This document shows positions 1-12,700 of a stretch of 64,000 nt of DNA, in pieces. Position 1 is the stretch's first letter; each line of letters begins with the position of its first letter. The stretch is from contig NC_079483.1 of assembly GCF_026230105.1 (NCBI RefSeq), forward strand, positions 18,283,312-18,347,311. Direction: 5' to 3'. The notes beneath the pieces were generated by a model. That model was not told where the DNA came from and searched no databases. It worked only from the letters and a program-made list of their open reading frames with translations. A program made the position numbers and the translations under genes. Origin of the DNA: Diorhabda sublineata (taxonomy: Eukaryota > Arthropoda > Insecta > Coleoptera > Chrysomelidae).

Positions 1-644
1 TTGAAAGAGGATCAGACCGTGAAGTGTCTTGGCAACATTGAAATACTATTTGATTATTTGCTATTCATTGCATTATTTTCAGTTCACCGAGCATAACCGT
101 CGGTAGTGGCAGTTGTCTTTAGACAGTGGTTATGCCTAAAGCATGAATTGAATTATTTTACAATTTTTACAGTTATAGCACTTTACTGAAATGAAAATAG
201 TTTCGCTACAGTTATTTTCGTGTTTTCATTCCTTATATTAACACGGTTTATTGCGAATTCATTCAGATTAGCTAAACTGTAATTTCAGATCTACTATAAA
301 CAGTTTTCATCAAAATCTTCTATAAAACTTTAAATCAACGGTGAGTTTAATTGAATTTTTGATAAGTTTAATACTTGAATCAACTTTCAAATTGAAGGTT
401 ATACATAACAAACAATGTCACTTGAATCAATAAGAACTATTTATATAAGAATTATAATATTAAGAAATATTACAAAGAGAAGTGGGTATTTATGAGAAAT
501 TACTAAAATTTGACTTGAAACTATTATAGTAATAGTAGTAACAAAATAATATTAAAAAGTGGGCTTCTAAAATTTAAAAAGCCCATTGTTGTAGTTGGAG
601 TTCCTATATCCTCATTATTAAACCCTGGTACTTAATTGCGTAAG
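1..644 (+). promoter_or_regulatory. 5' flank and 5' UTR of the MRP gene
   Basis: This stretch precedes the MRP start codon and contains no convincing reading frame. A TCAGTT at 79-84 resembles an insect initiator, but the downstream-promoter-element position does not match well, so this is only a weak start-site candidate. A good donor (GTGAGT) at 340-345 and a possible acceptor (TAG at 594-596) could define a 5' UTR intron. The ATG at 645 has A at -3, G at -1 and G at +4, which is a favourable context. Promoter placement is inference. Confidence 0.3.
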
Positions 645-773
645 ATGGTTGAAGTTACAACATCCAATTTTACAGAAGAAATAAGCAACAATACTCAAAC
701 GTTTAACAATAGCCAAGTATCAGAAGAAGAACCATTTGCAAATTTGAATAGATTTTGTGGCTCTCGTTTTTGG
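645..773 (+). CDS. MRP: MRP exon 1: start codon and N-terminus of MSD0
   Basis: This exon encodes 43 residues from ATG 645. Translation could also be read from TTG 636, but the ATG has the better context. The exon ends in the family motif FCGSRFW just before the donor GTAAGT, as in vertebrate MRP1, where FCGS..W starts the conserved N-terminus. The preceding residues are Asn-, Thr- and Glu-rich and include several NxT/S sequons, consistent with the extracellular N-terminus of MSD0. Confidence 0.85.
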
Positions 774-3700
774 GTAAGTTTATTTATTATAATGAATTTT
801 CCAGTCCTAAACCTGTTCAGATGTAATTAATGGGAAAGTTGAAAATAAAAAACTTGAAAATTATCATTACAAAAAATAATTGTGAATTACCATGGGTAAA
901 CAACACTTTACCTACTCTACTTATGTTTCTTTGAGAAACTAAATAACTGATAATTTATTAAAATAATACTATAATTTCAATATATTATATTATATCTAAA
1001 TTAATTTGTCATATCAAAGTTTTCACTTCTTGAAAATTGAGTGTAAGACATTAAAGCTTAATTAGTAGATTTTGGAGGAAACTATGATTGGTAAACTTGA
1101 TATTATTAATAAGAGTAGTTTATTATTCTTGGGAATTTCAAATCTAGCAGTGTGAATTTGAATAGAACATCTCGATATATTTTGATCAAGACTAAAAGAA
1201 GTCGAAAAACATCAAATTTTCATCTGTCTTTAAAAAGACTGATTTGAAATCAGAAGAGACCTAAAGTCATGAACATTTAGAAGCATAAACATATCAAAAG
1301 GTCTAAGAAATAAAAAAAATATAATAAACTTAACTGTTTTGCTGGATCTTCACTTTACACAAATAAGAGATATTTTGAAACAAAATGGTTGCCACTGTTT
1401 TGTAGTACAAACAACTCAGGAAAAGCTTCTTGAGTACATTATTTAACAGATTGAATTTAAACACATTAAGTTAATTTCACACCCACTTTTTCACTTCACT
1501 TTTCATACATTTATTCAGTTTTTATTTAATGAATTATCCCACTAGGTACAAACTAGTGGTAATTTATGTTTTCATTGAAATAAATATATTTCAACTTGAT
1601 GTAATTATACTATATAATTGTTTCATGCCAATAAGCAGTATATCTAAAAAAATAGACAAGATTTTAGGTGACTAATGTTAAAATGAAGAAAATAAAAAAA
1701 TGAACCATATATCATATTCAATTTTAAAGATTTTATCATTTTTAGCTATCAAACTACGAAAAATTAACATATAAAACATATTTGAAGAATTTTCGTTTTA
1801 TTATGTTTTATAAACTTTCAGGATCAAAATTTAACATGGAACACACAAGATCCCGAATTCACACCATGTTTCGAAAAAACTATATTAGTTTGGATCCCAT
1901 GTCTATTTCTGTGGGCGTTTGCAGGACTAGAAATATTCTATATATACAACAGTAAAAGAAGGAATATACCATGGAACTGGTTGAATTTATTAAAAATAGG
2001 CGTTACTGCGACTTTAATAGTTTTAACAGTTAGTGATATAGTCACATCTTATAAAACAGCAACTGCTAATGATAGTTTTGTAAACGATGTCGACATATAC
2101 TCCCCTTTATTAAAAATATTCACCTTCGTAAGTACATTTCAAAGTTTTCAGTTTAAGACTGATATCCAATTACTTTTAAGGACACTGACATTTTTTTTTA
2201 TTTTAATTGTATATTATATATACTATTATATAAATTGTTCCAAATTATATATTTAATTTTCAGTTTCTCTCAGGAGTCTTTATAATATATAACAGAAAAT
2301 ATGGTTTACAAACGTCTGGATTGTTGTTCTTTTTCTGGTTTTTCCTTTCGATATTTGGAATACCTCAATTCAGAACTGAAATCAGAAGAGGCATAAACGA
2401 TGATATACCATCAGACCAACATTACTTCTATGTTAGCTACTTAATCTATTATCCTTTGGTAGTTTTAATGTTCCTATTAAATTGTTTCGCCGATAGTCCA
2501 CCATTAGAAAGGAAGTATCCTCAATCGCAGGTAAGCTTAATATTTTTTTTAGGTACTTTGGAAAATAAATTCAACTGTAAAATTAACCTCGAAGTAAATG
2601 AGATACCAGTAATGGTGTGGCCAGATGGTTGTTTAAGAGCTATTATAATATAGAAAGGACCCAAATTGAATTATCAGCAGACGAAGTACTATTTCATAGT
2701 TGTAGAGTGAAAAAAGGAAACAGGATTATTATGATTTGAAAACAGAGGATGAAACTGGGAAATAAATAGTCTGGAAGCTTGAGAAAAACCACAATTACAA
2801 AGGATATTAAATCACTGAGACCTTAATTCTGATACTTACGCATAGTTAACTCACTAGTGGGAACAACAGTCACCATAAGAACACTGAGGTGAAAGGAAAA
2901 GACATATACGAAAACTAGCAAAAAACAATAGTTCCAAACATCTTTTTGAGAATCAGAATACTTTGGTGTATACAATATTGTACGAAATAGGAAAAAAAGA
3001 TGAATGGGACAACATAGTTAAGCTAAAACAAACTTATTTTTATCTTCAGAAGACTTTTGAAGAATGTATTAAAGCACTAAGAGATTTAACAGTGATAATA
3101 AATGGAAATTGAAGCTTCAATAGACAAGATAAATAAGTGGAAAAATATTATTATTAAAAATGTCATTAATCACAGTTTTGTTTTCCCAAATAACAAATCA
3201 TCTATAAAGTATTTGCTAGCATCTGCAGATGAACTTGTGGCTCCTTGCTTGAGAGGCATTATCCACAAATTTAATGCGTGGTGCCTCCAGCACATAGTTG
3301 TGACTTTCAGGGGTGAGTTATCCCTGAAAAACAGTGGAAAAAGATGTTGTACATTACTTAACCTTTTAAATTGTATTAAAGTATCTGGAATAAAAGAATT
3401 ACTAGTTTCAGAGGAACTGGATAGAGGAGGAATGTCAATAGATTGTTTATACCTCACTTAATCGTTACTTCATTATTTTTTTTTTAGAATCCATGTCCAG
3501 AAGAAACCGCTAGTTTCCTGTCTCGTTTGTTATTTTCCTGGTTCGATCCTTTGGCATGGAAGGGTTTCAGGAAACCATTGGAAACTAGTGATTTGTGGGA
3601 TATTAACGTTCAAGATAGTTCGAGAGAACTAGTGCCGGTGTTTGAAAAATGTTGGCAGCAAACTTTGAGAAAATGCGAAAGGTATTTAGTAATTTTGTTT

Positions 3701-6700
3701 CGTGAAAATAAAGTGTGGTGGTAAATTGTTAGCCCATACATCAAATAGAAAGAAAAAAAGTTTCCAGAGTTTTTTCTTCAATTTCATATCGGTGCTGTCT
3801 TATGGAGGAAATTGTCATTAAATCGACTGTATTGTTCAATTTTATTTATATCAAAGTTGATTTAACACATTCACTAACCTATCTAAGTAATTTTCATAAT
3901 TTTATTTAATCTTATAAAAAAATTTCTTAATTGAATTATGTAATAAAAATCTTTTAGGTGTGGTTAATTATAATATATTTCGTAGCAGTCAAAGTCTTAT
4001 GTATCATCAAATAAAAGTTATTTAGAATCATTAATTTTATAGTAAATCTCTCTGTGTCTTTATTTTCAATGATATTTTTGAAAGTTCATCCTGTTTCTTC
4101 AATTATTGTATCTATATACAATTAAATCAAAATAAAATTGATTTTGGGAATAAAAAATGAGAATATCATCATTTTGGACTCATATTTTTGGTTATTATAC
4201 AGTTTAATGTATTCCAAAGATATTTTTATGTTGAATCTATTTAGTTACGGTCTCAAAATAATGACTATAATTCAAAAATACTGCCAAAAACTGTGATTTT
4301 TGCTTTATCTATTGTTCCTTATAGATTATGGAACATGTTGTGCATATGCTTCTATTCTAATGTCTTCTTCCATGTCAATCTTGTCGACTTTTATTGACTA
4401 CTTATGCCATCCAGTGGATGAAACTCTCTGAATCATTCTGGAACGTCTAAATGCAATTGTTCCATCACAGTTTATTGTAATCTAAAGATATTTTTCTATC
4501 GAATCTAAATAGTTGTGTTATGGTTTCAAAATAATGACAATATTCAAAAATTCTGCCAAAAACTGTGCTTTTTGCTTTATCTATTCTTTATAGGTTATGG
4601 TACATTTTGTAGGTCTACTTCTATTCTCTTCTTCTGTTTTTATTGCTTTGATGTCTTTTTGCTTTTAGTTTTATAACATTCACATAATGAATCTGTCTAA
4701 AACTACCTTTTATTTAAAGAGGTTCATCATAATTTCATATAATCAAATTATATTTTTGAGTTTTAATCTATTTTGTATGGGAACAAAATGTTTTTACCCC
4801 CGCACTGTATATATTTATTAATAGATCAACTAAAGTATGGTGTTGTCGGTTTTATGTGCTTTTGTAGTTTGCTTTTGCATTTAATTTTACTCAAAATCAA
4901 TATATTGCTATATTAATTATTGCTTTGTTTATGTTTTCATCTTGTAATTTATTTTTGTGGTAGCTTGTGCTTCTGGCTGTGGTACGATTAGTTGCTTTCG
5001 CTTTAAAAATTATCTAGAGCCTTGTGATTTTGGCGTAAAAAAATTCCGAATTTCACGAAAAGTATGAAATTTTCAGTACCTCACCAAGCCAAGTTGCCCA
5101 CGCTAAATTCAAACCGGATTCAGCTAGTGTGGATTTTATTAGCAGCAAGAAAAAGAAGCAGGCGTCCATTCTACCGGCGCTGTTTAAATGTTTTGGTCCC
5201 GTATATTTGTTTGGTGCGTTGTTGAAGTTAGTTCAGGATCTTTTGACGTTCGCTAGCCCTCAGATTTTAGGGTAAGAGTTGTAGTTTCGACGAAGGGGAC
5301 CGATAAAAAAAATCGTTTCTTTTTTTCTAGTCTACTTATTTCTTATACCAAATTTAAACAAGAAGCTTGGAAGGGATACTTTTACGCAGTTTTACTTCTA
5401 GTAACAGCTACGGTTCAGACTCTTTTTTTAGCTCAATATTTCAACAGGATGTTCGTGGTAGGAATGAGGATACGTACGGTTTTAGTATCGACTATATATA
5501 AAAAAGCTTTGAGAATATCGAACAGCGCTAGAAAAGAAAGTACAGTCGGTGAAATAGTAAATCTAATGGCTGTTGACGCTCAAAAATTCATGGATCTCAT
5601 CGGTTATTTAAATATGATTTGGTCGGCGCCCTTACAGATCTGCCTTTCCCTTTATTTCTTGTGGAAGGAACTAGGACCTTCGGTATTAGCCGGTTTGGCA
5701 GTTATGATCATTTTGATTCCGATTAACGGCTTCATCGCCAATAAAATCAAGAAATTGCAAGTTAAGCAAATGAAGAATAAAGATGAAAGGGTCAAATTGA
5801 TGAATGAAATATTGAACGGTATCAAGGTTTTGAAATTGTACGCTTGGGAACCAAGTTTCGAAGATCAGGTGTTGAAAATTAGAAACAAGGAGATTAATGT
5901 TTTGAAACAGACCGCCTATTTGAACGCCGGTACTTCATTTATCTGGTCATGTGCTCCATTTTTGGTAGGTACCACATTTTTAATTAATTAATATTTATTC
6001 TAATTACACTAATAGGAAGGAAGAAAAATATTTGTACACATAGAATAAACTAACAAAAGTATGGTTATGTTCCAGGAGAAAATTTTGAATTTATATTTGG
6101 AAAAATTAGACATACAAATCATCGAATAGAGAATCTATAAACTATTCATGCTCCAACTGAAGTTTTCCACAACCATATTCACCAGATTTAGTACCCTTTG
6201 ACTTCTCTTTCTGGTACCTTTACAATTAATTATGTGGAAAGTGCCCAAAAAGTACCTGGATCTTAAAGGAAAAGCGATTGCTGTTCCAGTACGAATTATT
6301 GTTTCCATTTTTGGAAAAATCATCCACAAAAATATTCAATTAGTAAATATATTAACAGTTGAAGTTGGTTGGTGTGCTGCAATTTGTTTACCTGGTGCTG
6401 TAATTGAAGTTTTTGGTTAGCGGAAATAAAGAATAATGATTTGCTACCAATATTAACCAGATTTATCACTCGTTGACTATCACATGGATACCTTGGCGTT
6501 CAATTGGGCTGAAAGTGTCCTGAAGGTACCTGGCTTACAGTAAAAACATGTTTGGTACTTTTTTTGAATACATCAGCCATAAAAATGTTGACTCAAAGAA
6601 TATACCAGCAGTTAATGCTCTAACTGAAGTTTGTAACAACCAAAAACAAGGAATTATCGACGACGACTAATATTAATCGTGGAAATTATCAATTCAGGCA

Positions 6701-9700
6701 ACAGTAGATTCTGGTTGGTATGCAATAATTTTTCTGTCAGTTGCTGTATATAGAGTTTTTGTTGAAAAAATATGGAAAATAATCGATTCTGCACCCTTAA
6801 TAGCCAGATTTATCACTCAGTGACTTTTAATTTGGATACCTTGATATTTAATTATGTGGAAAGTACTCCAAAGGTACATGCATCAGTTTGGTACTTCCTT
6901 TATGAATATTAGCCATGAAAATTATCAATTAGATGATTTAGCAACAGTTGGTATGCAATAATTTATTTATCAGTTGCTGTATATGAAGTTTTAATTAAAA
7001 AAAAAATGAGAACAAGAACCGATTTAACCAGATTTATCAATCAGTGACTTCTCATTCGGATAGCATGACATTCAATCGTATCGAAAGGGTTCTGAAGATA
7101 TCTAGTTCTGAGTAGAAACGCATTTACTATTTTCTTTGGATACACCAGCCATACAAATGTTGAATTAGGAAATATACAAGCCAGTGATGTTCCAATGGAA
7201 GTTTTTGACTATCAAAAACAAGAAATTATTAACTCAGTGGTTATATTAACCAGATTTAGTACTCATTGATTTCTCACTCTGGTTTCTCATCATCCGATTG
7301 TATGGAAAAGTGGAAATTTCAAATGTTTCATAATGCAGTTAATGTTGTTTGGTTTACAGATGCTGTAGCTGCAAACTTAAAAAAGAAGATGTTGCTAAAA
7401 TCCTAATTTTCTTATTTTTATATATCAAGTTATGTTCGATTATTTTAATTTAACCATCAATTTAGGTGACGTTGGTTACATTCATAACCTACATCTTTAG
7501 TGATCCGGTGAACAATGTTTTGACCGTAGAGAAAGTATTCAAATCCATGGCATTATTCTCTATAGTAGGAATGCCGTTGGCCCTTCTGCCTATGCTGCTG
7601 GTTTACACAGTAGAGGTAAACAAAAACACGACCATGGAGAAGAGCATGCGAAGACGTTTCAAAATCTCTTAACAGACTCAATCTTTCACCTCATAAATTA
7701 ATATACAAAAAAAAAGGGTTTTAGAAATCATCTCTTTTGCTTACAACGACAAATATTGTAACATACAGGGGGTTTTATAATATCCGCGTTTTTTCTTAAT
7801 TCCGTTTACTTTATTTCCTTCTATAGTGTGCGGTTTTTGTAACCGAATCGATTTTCGAAACAGTCTAGATGTCAGAATATTTAATTGAATCGATTCTAGT
7901 CTAGCAGATGTCAAAATATTTAATTGAATCGATTCTAGTCTAGCAGATGTCAAAATATTTAATTGAATCGATTCTAGTCTAGGAGAAGTCAAAATATTTA
8001 ATTGAATCGATTCTAGTCTAGCAGAAGTCAAAATATTTAATTGAATCGATTCTAGTCTAGGAGATGTCAAAATATTTAATTGAATCGATTCTAGTCTAGC
8101 AGATGTCAAAATATTTAATTGAATCGATTCTAGTCTAGCAGATGTCAAAATATTTAATTGAATCGATTCTAGTCTAGGAGAAGTCAAAATATTTAATTGA
8201 ATCGATTCTAGTCTAGCAGAAGTCAAAATATTTAATTGAATCGATTCTAGTCTAGGAGATGTCAAAATATTTAATTGAATCGATTCTAGTCTAGCAGATG
8301 TCAAAATATTTAATTGAATCGATTCTAGTCTAGCAGATGTCAAAATATTTAATTGAATCGATTCTAGTCTAGGAGATGTCAAAATATTTAATTGAATCGA
8401 TTCTAGTCTAGGAGATGTCAAAATATTTAATTGAATCGATTCTAGTCTAGGAGATGTCAAAATATTTAATTGAATCGATTCTAGTCTAGCAGATGTCAAA
8501 ATATTTAATTAAATCGATTCTAGTCTAGGAGATGTCAAAATATTTAATTGAATCGATTCTAGTCTAGGAGATGTCAAAATATTTAATTGAATCGATTCTA
8601 GTTTAGCAGATGTCAGAATATTTAATTGAATCGATTCTAGTCTAGTAAAGGTTATGTTACAGGAGGGAAAGAAGAATATTTTAACCAATAGAACAACCTA
8701 TTGTTACAATATTTATAAGTTCTTGTAACATGAGCGAATTTTGTATTTTGATATTGATATTTGATAATTTTAGTGGAAGAAAAATGTCCCAAAAGGATTT
8801 TTGTTCATTTTTAAGCAAATTCCAATTGAAAATATCAAAATTATGAAATTTACTCATGTGTGACTCGTTGAAAACCAAACTTTTTTATATTTATGGTGGC
8901 GTTACTAATATTAATTTTTATTTTTTTTAACAATTGCTTTAGGTTTCTCTAGTCACTTTCGCTACCTACGTTTTGGTGGATGAACGTAACGTATTAGATG
9001 CGAATAAAGCCTATGTTTCTATTTCTCTATTCAATATCATAAGATTTCCGCTCAGCATGTTACCCATGATGTTATCAAATTTAGTTCAAGTAAGAAAACA
9101 GGATCATATTTTTTTTCTTCGGTTGAAAGTAGTTCCGGTGTACAGATACTCAGGCAACGTTTATTCTCCCCAGCAAAATTAAAGTGTAATTTGATTTTTT
9201 TAGCATCAAAAAATATTCTAATGGGTTCTAGAAAAACATAATAGCATCATTGATCGATAACTACTTGGTGTGATGGATAGATATGACCACGAACTATTTT
9301 TTTGAGCTCATACCTTCTATGTTAGAATTTTATCAATGTACAATTTGTGATTTTTTTGTTCTGTGTTATTAGAACATGGTTTTTGATAAAAAAAGCATTA
9401 TGAATGTTAATAGTTGAGTAAAATATTGAAAAATTGTTCAAAAAAAGCTTGGAGGTCTAAAAATTGTCGCTGGAACTACTCAATCACTATTAAACATCAA
9501 TAAATGATTGAAATATATCTTAGTTCAAACCTAAAAAAAAATTAAAGGTTATATCTAAAACTACAAGTATTGAGTATTGAAAAATTACAGTTAAAATGGA
9601 GACTATCCAATTCGCGAATAATATTTCATCATAGCTCCAATTAAAATATAACTTATAATAACCCGAACAATGCGCCGCATTAGTACTAACGTCACATCGC

Positions 9701-12700
9701 CATTTTGAAATGTTTTGATGTATAGCACGTGACACGATTCGTACATGCGTGGCGATCAGCATATTGAGACACGTGTTTCCAAATAAAAAAAAACGGTGGG
9801 GTTTGGATTTAAATTGGCAGTTGGCATCAAAAAATGTCCGACATTTTTGACAATCGATCAAAACACTTGGATGATGGATGATGCATCCCAAATACGATTC
9901 TTCAGTTTCGTCTTCCAATAATCAACAATTTTAGAGACCTAATTTATCGATCTGGAACATTTTAGATACTTCTAGATCGTTTTACGAATGGTATACGTCG
10001 ATTTATGTCGTTCTAGAACATTTTAGATACTTCTAGATCGTTTTACGAATGGTATACGTCGATTTATGTCGTTCTAGAACATTTTAGATACTTCTAGATC
10101 GTTTTACGAATGGTATACGTCGATTTATGTCGTTCTAGAACATTTTAGATACTTCTAGATCGTTTTACGAATGGTATACGTCGATTTATGTCGTTCTAGA
10201 ACATTTTAGATACTTATAGATCGTTTTACGAATGGTATACGTCGATTTTTGTCGTTCTAGAACATTTTAGATACTTATAGATCGTTTTACTAATGGTATA
10301 CGTCGATTTTTGTCGTTCTAGAACATTTTAGATACTTCTAGATCGTTTTACGAATGATATACGTCGATTTATGTCGTTCTAGAACATTTTAGATACTTCT
10401 AGATCGTTTTACGAATGGTATACGTCGATTTTTGTCGTTCTAGAACATTTTAGATACTTCTAGATCGTTTTACGAATGGTATACGTCGATTTTTGCCGTT
10501 CTAGAGCATTTTAGATACTTCTAGATCGTTTTACGAATGGTATACGTCGATTTATGTCGTTCTAGAACATTTTAGATACTTCTAGATCGTTTTACGAATG
10601 GTATACGTCGATTTTTGTCGTTCTAGAACATTTTAGATACTTCTAGATCGTTTTACGAATGGTATACGTCGATTTATGTCGTTCTAGAACATTTTAGATA
10701 CTTCTAGATCGTTTTACGAATGGTATACGTCGATTTATGTCGTTATAGAACATTTTAGATACTTCTAGATCGTTTTACGAATGGTATACGTCGATTTTTT
10801 TCGTTCTAGAACATTTTAGATACTTCTAGATCGTTTTACGAATGGTATACGTCGATTTATGTCGTTCTAGAACATTTTAGATACTTCTAGATCGTTTTAC
10901 GAATGGTATACGTCGATTTTTGTCGTTCTAGAACATTTTAGATACTTCTAGATCGTTTTACGAATGGTATACGTCGATTTATGTCGTTCTAGAACATTTT
11001 AGATACTTCTAGATCGTTTTACGAATGGTATACGTCGATTTATGTCGTTCTAGAACATTTTAGATACTTATAGATCGTTTTACGAATGGTATACGTCGAT
11101 TTTTGTCGTTCTAGAACATTTTAGATACTTATAGATCGTTTTACTAATGGTATACATCGATTTATGTCGTTCTAGAACATTTTAGATACTTATAGATCGT
11201 TTTACGAATGGTATACGTCGATTTTTGTCGTTCTAGAACATTTTAGATACTTCTAGATCGTTTTACGAATGGTATACGTCGATTTATGTCGTTATAGAAC
11301 ATTTTAGATACTTCTAGATCGTTTTACGAATGGTATACGTCGATTTTTTTCGTTCTAGAACATTTTAGATACTTATAGATCGTTTTACTAATGGTATACG
11401 TCGATTTTTGTCGTTCTAGAACATTTTAGATACTTCTAGATCGTTTTACGAATGGTATACGTCGATTTATGTCGTTCTAGAACATTTTAGATACTTCTAG
11501 ATCGTTTTACGAATGGTATACGTCGATTTATGTCGTTCTAGAACATTTTAGATACTTCTAGATCGTTTTACGAATGGTATACGTCGATTTTTGTCGTTCT
11601 AGAACATTTTAGATACTTATAGATCGTTTTACGAATGGTATACGTCGATTTTTGTCGTTCTAGAACATTTTAGATACTTCTAGATCGTTTTACGAATGGT
11701 ATACGTCGATTTATGTCGTTCTAGAACATTTTAGATACTTCTAGATCGATTTACGAATGGTATACGTCGATTTTTGTCGTTCTAGAACATTTTAGATACT
11801 TCTAGATCGTTTTACGAATGGTATACGTCGATTTATGTCGTTCTAGAACATTTTAGATACTTCTAGATCGTTTTACGAATGGTATACGTCGATTTTTGTC
11901 GTTCTAGAACATTTTAGATACTTATAGATCGTTTTACGAATGGTATACGTCGATTTTTGTCGTTCTAGAACATTTTAGATACTTCTAGATCGTTTTACGA
12001 ACGGTATACGTCGATTTATGTCGTTCTAGAACATTTTAGATACTTCTAGATCGATTTACGAATGGTATACGTCGATTTATGTCGTTCTAGAACATTTTAG
12101 ATACTTATAGATCGTTTTACGAATGGTATTTGTCGATTTATGTCGTTCTAGAACATTTTAGATACTTCTAGATCGTTTTACGAATGGTATACGTCGATTT
12201 TTGTCGTTCTAGAACATTTTAGATACTTCTAGATCGTTTTACGAATGGTATACGTCGATTTATGTCGTTCTAGAACATTTTAGATACTTCTAGATCGATT
12301 TACGAATGGTATACGTCGATTTATGTCGTTCTAGAACATTTTAGATACTTATAGATCGTTTTACGAATGGTATTTGTCGATTTATGTCGTTCTAGAACAT
12401 TTTAGATACTTCTAGATCGTTATACGAATGGTATACGTCGATTTATGTCGTTCTAGAACATTTTAGATACTTCTAGATCGTTTTACGAATGGTATACGTC
12501 GATTTTTGTCGTTCTAGAACATTTTAGATACTTCTAGATCGTTTTACGAATGGTATACATCGATTTATGTCGTTCTAGAACATTTTAGATACTTATAGAT
12601 CGTTTTACGAATGGTATACGTCGATTTTTGTCGTTCTAGAACATTTTAGATACTTCTAGATCGTTTTACGAATGGTATACGTCGATTTTTGTCGTTATAG

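Noticed and set aside
3102..3461. 119-codon frame as a nested gene
   Set aside because: Not recognised, overlapped by an equally long antisense frame, and flanked by degraded sequence; chance or transposon remnant is likelier.
5449..5991. A separate gene starting at ATG 5449
   Set aside because: It is the inside of MRP exon 6, which begins at 5331 and continues exon 5 in frame.
7741..8499. 252-codon open frame on the - strand
   Set aside because: It is entirely due to the 39-base array being a multiple of three; the frame starts inside the repeat and runs into intron sequence.
9520..9918. 132-codon - strand frame as a gene
   Set aside because: No known motif, unusual composition and no splice or promoter context.
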